This document shows positions 39,283 through 47,931 of a stretch of DNA of 64,000 nt, piece after piece. The position numbers and the translations under genes are program-made. The DNA lies in assembly GCA_018907035.1 (NCBI GenBank), contig JACCIC010000166.1, positions 575,501 through 639,500 on the forward strand, in the 5' to 3' direction. This stretch comes from Sycobia sp. Sy_11. Taxonomy: Eukaryota; Arthropoda; Insecta; Hymenoptera; Epichrysomallidae. The notes below the pieces were generated by a model, which made no database searches, was not told the DNA's origin, and saw nothing but the letters and a program-made list of their open reading frames with translations. How positions within the stretch are numbered: position 1 is the stretch's first letter; every line of letters begins with the position of its first letter.

Positions 39283-39581
39283 TAATAATAAATATTACTC
39301 CAAGAGGAAATATAACAATGTTTATTAGTTAAATACATGAACAAAAAAGTCTCCCCAGCAATATGTTAAGGTATGACTTAGTCGCGTTAGAGTATTAGTT
39401 AAGCTTGCTAAAGCCAGCTATTGAAGAAAATTACAGAAACTTCTTCAGTAATATAGTAAATTCATTGTTAAAGTTTATATTAATTATAACAAATTAAATA
39501 AAATAAAAAGTACTCACGACAGCTCAATGGAAATATAATAAAAGTCAGAAGAAATGAAAAAAATATTTTATAATAAACCAT
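22910..39581 (-). CDS. Secreted trypsin-like serine protease homolog, catalytically dead (4 exons)
   Basis: I assembled this gene from four minus-strand exons: 39581-39518, 30498-30173, 27907-27608 and 23116-22910. They total 897 nt, or 298 residues plus TAA, with phases 1, 0 and 0 matching. The order is a signal peptide (residues 1-21), a short pro-stretch ISLSSEE, an LVGG mature start at residue 30, then the S1 chymotrypsin fold. Six cysteines sit in the usual three pairs (VCSAG/AEC, RECR/DMC, GLC/KSC). The His site is SYAEC (Glu76), the Asp site DVAVVE keeps Asp125, and the Ser site reads CTYDEGAPLV (Glu233). Two of three catalytic residues are therefore lost, and the pro-site has no Lys or Arg before LVGG, so a catalytic protease is unlikely. 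In the family, such homologs act as cofactors, binding proteins or venom components. The introns are swollen by transposons, but all four exons are open, which argues for a live gene. Confidence 0.85.
24566..25590 (+). mobile_element. 3'-truncated mariner fragment
   Basis: A left TIR-like end, CGAGGGTTGCTATTGATATT, lies next to TA. Broken plus-strand transposase follows: A-M-I-F-Y-N-F-R-R-G, then Q-E-C-I, Q-D-E-F-R-E-V-H-P-T-S-V-V-V-S-E, K-I-Y-T-S-D-E-F-W-I-Y, L-E-Q-R-R-A-V-N-S-E-W and finally P-S-Y-S-L-D. The sequence stops before the third catalytic region and meets a second mariner in the opposite orientation. It contains stops, frameshifts and a small hairpin insertion. Confidence 0.85.
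25465..25501. repeat. Perfect 15-bp hairpin inside the mariner fragment
   Basis: The arm CTCGCATTGTCATGA (25465-25479) pairs perfectly with TCATGACAATGCGAG (25487-25501) around a 7-nt loop. The right arm is ordinary transposase sequence (HHDNAS). The left arm looks like an inverted, templated copy of it. Confidence 0.85.
25591..25870 (-). mobile_element. 5' fragment of a second, different mariner, head-to-head with the first
   Basis: The minus-strand peptide reads MGFTNAEIRAILKFSFVKDK, SAREMFREINGVLGDSTLSL, then after a one-base frameshift R-T-A-E-E-W-C-R-R-F-R-A-G-E-N-D-T-M, N-K-P-T-G-G-R-P-V-T-T-N-N-D-Q-I-M-E-F-I. This is the N-terminal HTH region of a mariner transposase of another subfamily. 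It breaks off about 80 residues in, at the junction with the neighbouring fragment. Confidence 0.85.
25880..27540. other. Third intron of the protease homolog, upper part
   Basis: Intronic DNA. The part at 26,100-26,560 is less AT-rich and may be another old insertion, but I recognise no motif there. The rest is AT-rich and featureless. Confidence 0.4.
27608..27907 (-). CDS. Serine protease homolog exon 3: central beta-barrel
   Basis: The acceptor is ATTATTTAG. The exon encodes the segment after the Asp site, with LNLPSKDF, EGREARIAGYGA (the canonical GWG position), IPIRECRTRY and GRDMCG. It ends RGLCT at a GTAAGT donor in phase 0. The S1-pocket position before Cys191 is Gly rather than the Asp of trypsins. 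Confidence 0.9.
28624..29785 (+). mobile_element. Degenerate mariner (mauritiana/Mos1-like), TIR-bounded
   Basis: A 1162-bp element flanked by TA with TIRs starting TTGGGTGTACA, close to the Mos1-type GGTGTACAAGTA. Plus-strand transposase pieces are CREWFKRFKDD, KFDALLDGDS, KPRDVERRF, FLHRIVTDDEKWIYYDNPQ (first catalytic Asp region) and, further on, F-H-H-D-N-A-R-P-H-V. Frameshifts and stops break it. It lies in the second intron of the protease homolog on the opposite strand. Confidence 0.9.
30173..30498 (-). CDS. Serine protease homolog exon 2: mature N-terminus, His and Asp sites
   Basis: The acceptor is TTCTATTTAG. The exon encodes SSEELVGGFPAYEADYKYQA, then CSAGIISKLFLLSYAECF, where the canonical AAHC His is Glu (codon 30337-30335). 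It ends TDVAVVE at a GTAACA donor in phase 0, equivalent to the DIALIKL Asp motif. Confidence 0.88.
31546..31602. repeat. (AT)n microsatellite, left flank of the minisatellite
   Basis: An uninterrupted AT tract of about 57 bp. Confidence 0.95.
31785..32300 (+). repeat. Decayed 60-bp coding minisatellite with 120-bp higher-order period
   Basis: A shared core (A-GAA-GTC-GT-like) recurs at 31841, 31901, 31960, 32019, 32079, 32139, 32199 and 32268, so the period is 59-60 bp with one longer last unit. Alternate units differ. One type carries TAYCATCCGAACA and the other AACTAAAYACAATA, giving a 119-120-bp dimer. From about 32011 to 32300 the array is an open plus-strand frame with a 20-residue repeat of the form P-x-E-[IV]-V-x4-[LP]-D-[IV]-x-F-Y-x4-N-T. 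Examples are LPLEVVRKDLDIVFYHPNTN and FPAEIVQRHLDIAFYHRNTQ. Upstream units carry one-base deletions and stops. The 60-bp period and retained frame indicate a once-translated repeat protein. The family is not recognised. Confidence 0.75.
32322..32369. repeat. (AT)n microsatellite, right flank of the minisatellite
   Basis: An uninterrupted AT tract of about 48 bp just 3' of the minisatellite. Confidence 0.95.
32511..32561. repeat. (TA)n microsatellite
   Basis: An uninterrupted TA tract of about 50 bp. Confidence 0.95.
32763..32821. repeat. (GA)n microsatellite
   Basis: A pure GA tract of about 59 bp. It encodes a spurious Arg-Glu run if translated. Confidence 0.95.
33024..33059. repeat. (ATGAT)n short tandem repeat
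   Basis: Seven near-perfect copies of a pentanucleotide. Confidence 0.85.
33530..33545. repeat. Target-site duplication, copy 1
   Basis: TGGAAAACACTATGTT next to the element's A-tail. The last two T are ambiguous with the tail. Confidence 0.9.
34074..36191 (-). pseudogene. ORF2 of the non-LTR element: endonuclease + RNase H, RT missing
   Basis: One reading frame carries two internal TAA stops about 18 codons apart (the first at 35372-35370). The endonuclease keeps LLYWNARSI, IESW, LLVGDFNSHN, NIDLVFS and LGSDHFPIS. After the stops come PVPWWDEEC and WNRCKMLKDKW, then directly LYKSFIRSVLDYCSFIYFPR, which is normally downstream of the RT palm and thumb. No YADD-type motif lies between. The RNase H keeps ALYTDGN, FTAECMAILRAL, IITDSLSALQ and GNEAADCLAK, that is D-E-D-D. 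The join is in frame, near 35,005. Confidence 0.85.
36235..37536 (-). pseudogene. ORF1 (gag-like) of the non-LTR element, frameshifted
   Basis: Translation starts at 37536 with MAEIMLGEASSASGESSQSR. A second piece (37342-36941) holds an RNA-recognition-like region (DRIILSNVPPIIPNSIFESI). A CCHC knuckle, C-F-K-C-x4-H-x4-C, is encoded near 36,830-36,870, and a C-terminal piece runs 36714-36235. The three long pieces occupy different frames, so ORF1 is broken. Gag-like ORF1 proteins of such elements bind their RNA. Confidence 0.8.
37681..37696. repeat. Target-site duplication, copy 2
   Basis: An identical TGGAAAACACTATGTT borders the 5' end of the element. Confidence 0.9.
39247..39290. repeat. 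(AAT)n microsatellite
   Basis: About 14 copies of AAT with one interruption. It produces a spurious Asn run. Confidence 0.95.
39518..39581 (-). CDS. Serine protease homolog exon 1: start codon and signal peptide
   Basis: ATG is followed by MVYYKIFFSFLLTFIIFPLS and Cys, a typical hydrophobic signal peptide. The exon ends in phase 1 at a GTGAGT donor. The missing two bases (CT) are supplied by exon 2 across a 9-kb intron. The assignment rests on phase, the signal peptide and the absence of a better start upstream of exon 2. Confidence 0.7.
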
Positions 39582-40318
39582 TTTGAGACATTCCATATCG
39601 ATACAATGATACCGAATATAAAGAATGCCTTTACAATATGATCTCTAATGTATCGTAAATCTGAATATCTAGAAAGATAAGAAAAATATGTTTTTTATAC
39701 CAAGTAACAATGAATTCGTATATATTAACGTTCAGATAATTCTAAACGTAAGTAGATGTTTAGAAATTATTTTTACTGAAATGAATAGAACTAATTTTTT
39801 TTTATGTTGCGAAGTTATTGTTCAAAATGAGCAGAATTAGGGATTCAGTTTGCTTATTTTTAATATTTTTTGATAAAATATCAACCATTTTTTGTAATTA
39901 TTATTTTTTAATTAATTGAAATATTGAAACATTAAATTAATTAAAACATTGAAATAATACAAATTATCATAAATTAATTAGTAATTCTGAAGTACGTCTA
40001 ATTGTAAACGTATGACACTTGTTGAATAAGTTTGGAAGTTATAATATAAAAGTATTTAAATTCATTGCGGGAGTTGATATTGCAAAAGAATTAATGATAT
40101 AAATTCCTTAAAATATGCTGCCTATAAAATTACACAGCGATTTTTCCTACTGCGCTACTTTAATAAATAATGCAGTAATTCCTCAAATCAACTTGGTGAA
40201 ACTAATTTCAATAAATAAAATAACATATTTAACAAAATTTCATTATTTACTAAAGTAGCTTTGTAGGAACAAACCACTGTATATTTTATACGCAGTACTT
40301 TATAAGGATTTTACATTA

Positions 40319-40456
40319 TTAATTTTTTGCAGTATTCAATCCTACAGTTAATTTCAGTACTTTTGTATTATAGCATCCTAATTTTTTAAACAACCATCGT
40401 ATGCCTATGCTTAGATCACCGGTCATGATAATGATGCGGTCCGCAGGTGCTCTAGG
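40319..40456 (-). other. Candidate terminal exon of an unknown minus-strand gene
   Basis: A strong acceptor (pyrimidine-rich CTTTTTTGTACGTTTCAG) opens a 45-codon frame, phase 0, ending TAA. It reads PRAPADRIIIMTGDLSIGIR, then WLFKKLGCYNTKV and LKLTVGLNTAKN. The first half is clearly less AT-rich than the surroundings. I do not recognise the protein. It might belong with the candidate exon at 47.8 kb, or be the tail of a lost gene. Confidence 0.35.
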
Positions 40457-41641
40457 CTGAAACGTACAAAAAAGCCTTTTCTTAATTTATTAATATTATT
40501 GTCATTTTATTTTCGTAATACCAACCTATTTTACTATACTAGCAATTATTGTAAAGTTAAAGTCTTATACTATGGTTTTTATCTACGCAAGATTCATCAA
40601 TGTATAGTATCGCTTTTGTGAAACAAATGAAGCGCTAAATATATTATTGAAATTATTTTCATCAACTTAATATAGCTTAAATATTTAATTACTTATTTTG
40701 AATAGTTAACAGTAGAACATTAAGAATAAAGGTAAATCTATATTTAATTTACTTATTTCAATTGACTCAAATACAACTTTTATCACTCAAAGTAATAAAA
40801 AAAATTTTTTTTCTACGATTGAACGTAAATGCTTATCGATAGATCGATTTTAATAATTTTACCCTTGGGTAATAGAATTATACGTTGAATTAAGTTAAAC
40901 GTGTTGATGGATACACGGAAATTAATCATAAGCATATTCTTGCAGGTGCTGGTTTTTTATTTATGTTACAGAATACTCAGTAGTATTAAAATGTATTTTT
41001 AGTTGATATCATTAAAAATATATTTCTAATATAAACTATTTCCAAATATGTTATGAATATTTTATTAAAATATTTCTAAAATATTTTATGAATATTTTAT
41101 TACATTTTTATAAAATATTTCGGATAATATATTGTAAAACATAAAATTGTTTCCATAAAATATTTGTTCTAGTTTTTAAACTCTCTAATATTTTAATACT
41201 AATATGTTCGTCCCGTACACTGAATAAATTTTACGTACTGTAAGGGTATGTCTTAATATAAATATTTTCAAAAAATTAAGATGAAATTGCTCTTAGTTAT
41301 AATAAAGTTTCTGTATAATGTTCCTAATTTTTAAAGTTTATTAACTGTATAATACTTGTTTAAATGTAGTTGAGTTATCAATTTCTGTAAGATACAATGT
41401 TAATAGAATATTTCGATTCCGGCAATATCTGCAGACAATATATCGGTGATGTTTTCTATATTCTTATATAGCAGATAGACGTATATTAACGGAAGCGGCA
41501 AAAAGTAACTATTAATACCTAGCCTAGGTTTTCAGATTGAACAGGTGGAAGAGTTGAGCGATTTCATACTTTCAGAATTGAACATGAATGTTTGGCTTAG
41601 TTGTTAAATTAAACTGTTAAGAAGAAATCAATTTCTATGTA

Positions 41642-41683
41642 TATGTATATATATATGTGTGTGTGTGTATATATGTATATGTG

Positions 41684-41727
<44 letters not shown>
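41642..41727. repeat. Compound (TA)n/(TG)n microsatellite
   Basis: Alternating TATG/TGTG units pass into a pure TA tract, then ATGTATGC units. Confidence 0.9.
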
Positions 41728-41735
<8 letters not shown>

Positions 41736-41759
41736 CATGCGTATATTTAAAACAGTAAA

Positions 41760-42538
41760 TAAGATCAGATGGGCCCACACGCGCGCTACATTCATTATAT
41801 TGTTACGGTAGAAATTCGTGGGCAGGACTGAAACAATCGCGTTCTCGTGCCGCTCTAGTGTATATTGGGGATCATAAAAAGGAAAGAGAGGGTACGCATG
41901 GCCGCGCGTGTGACAATAGGGAAGACCTGCCTAGCACGTGTTGGCCAGATATGTAGAGAGATTCTTCCTCCCATAATGCTCAACCAAATCTCGGAATATC
42001 CCAGACTATGTAGGATGATAAAAGTGTCGAAATTCTCAAGCGCTCGAGTAGGGATATAATTATATCACGCTTGTTCCGACGAACGTTGTAAACAAAAAAA
42101 ATAATGCGGCGTAAATCGAAAAAGGACATTAATATGTTACTTGCCCAATCGGGTGAAAGATTGTCCGGTATCCTGTTTCTCGATGTGCAGCGGCGTGAAA
42201 TATGTAAGAGTATTCAGAGTCATTATAGATGACGAATGATTTATATTTATGTATGAGAATGACGGTTCGCATAGGCCTGCAATCCGTTTAAAATGCAAAA
42301 TATCCATGCAGCCCTGCCCCTCCCACTCTGTGCCACCGCGATGCACGTGTTTTATCGGACCGAGCTCGCAGCCTTCGCTCGAGAAAGGTGTCACTGGTGT
42401 CCGAAAATATAGCGTTTCCGAAAGGATGGTCAGTACTTTTCTCGAGGCGTTCCGACCTGCCTATGTACTGAGGTCACCCTATAGCTGAAGGGAGTGGCAC
42501 CCTGTCAGCTAAGCACGACAAGGCGAGAGAGTGCACGA
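41760..42538. other. GC-richer block abutting the BEL LTR, possibly an older LTR-element remnant
   Basis: The block starts near TGTTACGGTAGAAATTC and has a base composition unlike the AT-rich flanks. It contains no convincing frame. The start resembles the TG-initiated end of an LTR, but no matching CA-terminated partner was found, so its nature is open. Confidence 0.3.
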
Positions 42539-42851
42539 TGTTCGGTACCCGACCGTGCAGCCTGTTAAGGTTTGGGTAGAGGGACTCGCCCTTCTCCTCC
42601 CGCCACTTGTCTAGTCCGCATGGGAAAAAAGGGATGAGCAGGTCAGCAGGGGCGAGTATCATTTTTGTTTGGAACGTCTGAGCAAAAAGACCGCGCAACT
42701 AACACCAGTATCGAAAATATCGATTATTGCAATTTAACATTGTAATTTTTGCATTTTTAATCTAATGTATTTTTATGTAATTTAAATTAATAAATTTTGT
42801 AAAAAAAAAAACAAAAAAATCTTTTCTCGCTTACACGCCTTTACCCGAACA
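42539..42851 (+). repeat. 5' LTR of the BEL/Pao element
   Basis: A 313-bp LTR, TGTTCGG to CCGAACA. Its last 190 bp are repeated at 44,770-44,955 with scattered substitutions and small indels. Confidence 0.85.
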
Positions 42852-42852
42852 T

Positions 42853-42869
42853 TGGTGTCCCGGGTGAGG
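42853..42869 (+). other. Primer-binding site of the BEL/Pao element
   Basis: TGGTGTCCCGGGTGAGG lies one base after the LTR end. TGG pairs with a tRNA 3' CCA. The tRNA identity was not determined. Confidence 0.6.
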
Positions 42870-42985
42870 ATTAAATTTGAACAATATAAGTGGAAGTGAA
42901 TTAGTGTAAGAAGTACAAGCAAAAGGTGAAAAAAAAACATGTTGCTTGAGTTGATTATTTAAAGTGTTTATTATTAAAGTGCTTT

Positions 42986-44447
42986 ATGAATAAAGTGCTT
43001 ATTATTGATATCATGATATTTGACAAGAGAAACAGAAAGCGCACTGCTACGTTTTCGGAAGGAACGTCCGCAGCAGTAAAACGTGAAAAGCCGAAAACGG
43101 GGACATCTACTGTACTAGCTGGGAATGCTAGAATTCAACGGAAGCGCCAACATGAACATACCAATCTCACAAATCGCCTGCAGGATAGAGTAACCGTGTC
43201 AGCCGAAGGAAGGTGCAACGACTTACCATTAGTGACAGATCTGAGCGATGTCGGCACTGTGCATGAGATCCCATTGGTAGCACAGGCAATAGCTACACCA
43301 GCCAATTCGATACCTGCCCCTACAGCTACGAATGCGATGGAGAGAACGAGCCGTCTAAGAGTTCCCGTCGCACGTCAAACTGCAGCAGCAAACGAAAGTA
43401 ATAGCGGTATGTTAGGCGTAAGTACCTTAAGCGCGTATTCAAGTGCTGAACCGAATCCGATGAAGTTGTTTGCGGAATCTCTACAAGAGATTTTGCGTGT
43501 GTTCAGAGACGCAGCGTTCAGCGATACAGACTCACGCACAGCTAGTAGAATCAAGATCGCGAACGACTTACCAATCTTTAATGGAAACCCATTGGAATGG
43601 ATGCATTTCGAAGATGCATATAGATCGTCGATGCGCCTGTGTCAATTCAACGACCGTGAGAATATTGCGAGGTTATTTAAAGCTTTACTTGGGCAAGCAC
43701 GCGAAGCGGTAGAAACCTTACTGGATACCACCAGTACAACCGATCCTCTCTTGCAGTTGCTGAAGTTGAACTACGGCAACAAGCGTCACGCAGCGGACAG
43801 GGTTTGAAAAGTTATTCACGATCTGCCTAGTCTGAGATCAGGAAAAATTGACATCGCGCGCGTCGCTATACGTTTGAAAATTGCGATATTCTCCTTTTAA
43901 TCTGTGGAATGCCGTAGTACATTAATAGTATTGACCTATTGAGTTCTGTTCCGAGTCAATTACAATAAACAGAAATAGTGATAGAGATTCTAGGAAGCAG
44001 GGGAGATAGCATGCTACAGCAGGAATCTACGTGGCGTCAGCGCAGCGAGAAGGGAGTCCGATGGATATTAGTTTTGAAGTGATAAAGAAAACATGTCTAT
44101 ATTGTAAACGTGATTCTCATGCAATCGATGAATCCTATAAATTTAGAAAGGAGTCATTTGGAAGACGCTCGGTGATTCTGGGAAAAGTGCGCCTCTGCTA
44201 CAGGTGTCCGAGTGAGGGCCATATTGCGAAAACGTGCATCGAAGACATTGTATGCCGTGATTATCGTAAGCATCATCACACTGCGATGCATATTTCAAAG
44301 AGCATGCCATTAAGCGAAAGAGCGCGGGAAAATAATCATCGAGAGAATGGACGCGCACGACGAGAGGGCGACAGTAAAGATAGGAAAGCTACGGCACGAC
44401 TAGGCCCGAGAAAAGGGCTGCTAAGGTTCGCTCCTGACGATGTTTGA
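42986..44447 (+). pseudogene. gag of the BEL/Pao element, frameshifted
   Basis: The first frame (42986-43807) has a variable N-terminal part and then the BEL gag core IKIANDLPIFNGNPLEWMHF, EDAYRSSMRLCQFND and LFKALLGQAREAVETLL. It stops just before KVIHDLPSLRSG, which continues after a TGA. A later frame (44031-44447) has CLYCKRDSHAIDE, CYRCPSEGHIAKTC (CCHC) and CRDYRKHHHTAMH. Several stops show the copy is inactive. Confidence 0.85.
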
Positions 44448-44769
44448 GGCCTAAATTGATCTGTGAATACGTTCACGTTATTAGACGGCGGTTCCGCTAT
44501 CAGTTTAATAGATAAAAATTTCGTCCGACGATTGGGCATTATAGGAGAGGAAACACACACTTCTGTAGAAGGTTTGTGTTTGTGAAACGCAATTGGCTTA
44601 AATTGTGAAAGGGAAGTTTTAAAATATTTGGCGCAGATGAGATTTGCGCGGTCGGACACGCGCTAACGATGCGGAATTTAGACCTACCCATTCAATCGGT
44701 TTCTAGCGCTATCGTGAAAAAGATCGAAGAGAGCGAGAAAGTATTATTAAAAGAATATGAAAATGCGTG

Positions 44770-44955
44770 TCATTCTTGTTTGGAACGTCTGAGCATAAAG
44801 ACCGTGCAACTAACACCAGTATCGAAAATATCGATTATTGTAATTTAACCTTGTAATTTATGCATTTTTAATCTAATGTGTTTTTATGTAATGTAAATTA
44901 ATAAAATTTGTAAAAAAAACTTATAATTTCCTGCTTACACGCCTCAATCCGAACA
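44770..44955 (+). repeat. 3' LTR of the BEL/Pao element, 5'-truncated
   Basis: It matches 5' LTR sequence from TCATT.TTGTTTGGAACG to CCGAACA. About 125 bp of its 5' part are absent, joined to internal sequence. Confidence 0.85.
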
Positions 44956-45285
44956 ATGAAATTTGCTGGTCTATCTTCTTGGAATACGCATAGAGACTGC
45001 AAGATAAGGATATCAATTGCCTCTAAGTATCAAATTCCAAAGCATTGCTATCGATGTTGTAGTTTGCTCATTGCAGGTACTCGAAGTTCGGGCATCCTTC
45101 GATGTTCTAGTGGTAACTCGTTATCTGCTATCGATCATTTCTGGATTGAGATAATTAATATATTCATCTCATTTCATGTCTTACGTATTCTTTGCAAACA
45201 AATTTGTTTTACGATTATAAAAAACCACATGAGCAGTCGAGTTAGATTTTTATTTTATCATTTCTTGTGATGTCCTTCTGCAAAA

Positions 45286-46440
45286 TTGATTATAATCATT
45301 CAAATGTATCCAACAACATTTCAGAAACTTGGTCTTCTGAAAATGGAACTCACACAGTCTCACTTGGTTGAACCTATATTATTAAAGCTGACACAAGATA
45401 TTAGGTTGGATGTTAACAAAAAGAATATTATCATATATGAGCTTTTTATTTTAGCAAATCATTTGGTGCCATTCACTTTTATTAAATTTATTAAATTAAT
45501 TTTAATAAATTTAATTTAACTTAAATTTATGTCTTACTCTTTAATGAGTTTAGTAAGCAGGTGTCAAAATCATTTTTACAGATTGCGTACACTTGAAATG
45601 TTCATTGCTATTTTTTGAACATAAATCCGGAAAAGAGTCCATCAAAACGAATTTTATAAATATATTAACCCAAAATTTATTTCTCGTAATAATGTTTACT
45701 ATTTACAATATAACCCTTAACTTTTTATTTTCTATCGATCTCTTAATTGACCATTATTAGATTATTATACGTCGTTAATAAGTTCAAATACATCAGCCAT
45801 CATTATTATCAATCGTATCTATTATTTTTTATAATTCTAACAAATTTTTATACATCTAAATGCAATCAATAATATAATAGTCGTAAATTTTGTTTTTACG
45901 AATTTTGTTCCGGCTGCGATAGGGAATTATATGATTATTTATTCGACACAATATAGAATATTAAAGCTTAAAAGAGTTAATATAAAAACGAATATGATAG
46001 CTAATAAGGAAAAACTCATGGTGGTAAGAGCTAATGGATGATGTATGAACGCAGTATCATGGATGCTTGGCCTGGTCGCTCCAATTCTCGTAGTCTGTGT
46101 TCACACTCACTCTATGTTCAAATTCATTTTTATGACTTTCTGAGAAAAGAGTACGTTTCAACAGAGGTGTGGGAGCAGATTATTTTTGATTTTAGAAGAA
46201 GATAGTGAGGGTAAATCTTATGTGTATTTTAGACTATTTGTATGTTATACTACAAGAACCGAAAATTACGTTAAGGTGATAATTAACAAATCTCGAGTAT
46301 TGGAAATAACTACTCATTATGTTCCTATAAATAATATGACTAATTTAATATGAATCTTTATTGTTATCGTATTTTAATCAATCGATTTATCCACAAAATG
46401 AAATTATAATAATCGAATTATATGATCACGCCGATAATTC
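45286..46440. other. AT-rich DNA with a possible small exon
   Basis: A strong minus-strand acceptor (ACTCTTTTCTCAG, about 46,166) is followed by a short open frame, S-H-K-N-E-F-E-H-R-V-S-V-N-T-D-Y-E-N-W-S-D-Q-A-K-H-P, then TGA. A GTGAGT donor lies inside it. Nothing else was recognised, and the protein is unknown. Confidence 0.2.
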
Positions 46441-46678
46441 AAATGTGTTTGCTATAGAAAATAACAGTTGATGGCTCCGATGGTACAAGCGTCTGTTTGT
46501 TTTTGCTAAAGTTCATTTTCATAGAATCGGCTTTTGATAAATTTGATTCCTCTAAGTAAATAGGTAAAAATTTTATCTCATATCTTAAATTAATAATGGG
46601 GTAAGGATCGATGACGGGTCGAGCCAATATATTGATATTCCAGTCCCGAAGTGTGAAACGTATATTAAACTTTTCCAC
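46439..46678 (-). other. Possible exon, minus strand, unknown
   Basis: A 79-codon open frame reads FNIRFTLRDWNINILARPVI and later IYLEESNLSKADSMKMNF, ending TGA. The composition is protein-like, but the splice acceptor is weak. No family recognised. Confidence 0.22.
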
Positions 46679-47149
46679 ATCAAATAAAATAAATTTATTG
46701 ACATGGACAAAAACGAAAACATTAGCTATATTTTTCAGAAAACAATTCTGTATTTGATCGAAGAATTTAATATATGGTAAAGCTTTATTATCTTCATTAA
46801 TTAATTAGAAATGAACTTTGAAATGTAGGACCATAGGAGGTACACACCGCACGAGGCCTCGGCGTCATTTTTCTTGAAATATAGATTTTACAAAAAAAAT
46901 TCAAGGGACAAAAATCTGTAAAATATAATTATATCTTGGAATCACTAATAATTTAGGACCATCACTAATAAAAGGACCTTATTTTTACAATGTCCAATTT
47001 TTGGCTCTGATAATCTTAACAAATTGATTCAGATCACCAAAAAACATAAAGTAATACCAAGTTGTTGAGAGAACCTTAGATTTATACATATAGTGTATTT
47101 TGTACATATAATTAATTTTTTGTTTTGCATTAATTGTTTTGTAAAATGT

Positions 47150-47404
47150 TTACATTATTATCTCGAGCGAAGCCAATACATGGCATGATAGTTTATATAT
47201 ACTCCATATTAAATTCGACTGATGACCTAAAATAATATTTTTCTCATTTGAAATAGTTTTAGAAAATTGTATAATGTATTCTCGGTATACAAATATATCG
47301 TACAAAAGTTCTGAGCAAAATAGGTGATACATCACGCGAGTCTCTTGTCCATTTTGCTTCGTTCGGGCAAAAATATCGATTCGACTGTTGCTCACTAGTT
47401 GCAC
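47150..47404 (-). other. Possible exon, minus strand, two competing open frames
   Basis: One frame reads SNSRIDIFARTKQNGQETRV. An overlapping frame from an AAATAG acceptor reads CATSEQQSNRYFCPNEAKWT and RDSRDVSPILLRTF. The latter fits the phase left by the candidate exon at 47.8 kb. Neither is recognised. Confidence 0.22.
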
Positions 47405-47758
47405 AATATACTATTTCATCCACCATTCGGAGTAAAAATTAAACAAATAATCTCTTTAAATTACAATTTTTGTATAAAATAGTGCTATTGAACTTTATGA
47501 TGAAAGTTAATGTCTTTGACACTGAATATACAGACTGTTTCTGTAACTAAGAATATAGGTTTTGGAATAGGTATTAGATACCAGATACCGAGTTCTGAAG
47601 CTCACAAACTAAGTTTCAAAATACATACATCGTGGTTCTGTTAAAAACGAGGGCAGCATGCCAATAACACGTTTAAAAACAGGGCGCACAAATTTAGTCC
47701 AATGAAACGATGGAGCTGTGGAGGTTCAGATCCCCGTACGATACCTTACCCAACTTAC

Positions 47759-47931
47759 CGACTGAATTCATTACTCGCGCGTCGGTGAGCCAATACGTCG
47801 GTAATGTTTGAGCCAGGTGCGCTGTCGATATCGCGTAAGTCTGGACATTTATAATAATATCGAAATCAGATACAATGAGGTGGTCTGCCTTGAAATCTTG
47901 GGTCTCCGAGAATTTAATTGCTGATAGAAAG
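47759..47931 (-). other. Candidate internal exon of an unknown minus-strand gene
   Basis: This exon is bounded by a good acceptor (CTGTTTGTTTTTTTTAATCTGTAG) and a strong donor (GTAAGT). Its 57-codon frame reads FLSAIKFSETQDFKADHLIV, SDFDIIINVQTYAISTAHLA, QTLPTYWLTDARVMNSV. It starts in phase 2 and ends in phase 1. Good splice sites on both sides plus a protein-like sequence support it. No upstream exon was found in the window and I do not recognise the protein. Confidence 0.4.

Larger units (their letters stand above)
42539..44955 (+). mobile_element. BEL/Pao LTR retrotransposon, internally deleted
   Basis: The 5' LTR (42539-42851) has inverted ends TGTTCGG...CCGAACA. A primer-binding-like TGGTGTCCCGGG begins one base after it. 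The internal region encodes gag, two zinc knuckles and a protease-like segment near 44,460-44,560 (T-F-T-L-L-D-G-G-S-A-I-S-L-I-D). A truncated 3' LTR (to 44955) follows at once, so RT, RNase H and integrase are missing. No short target duplication is visible at the outer ends. Confidence 0.88.

Noticed and set aside
47715..47745. tRNA B-box-like GGTTCAGATCC
   Set aside because: No matching A-box, acceptor stem or cloverleaf around it.
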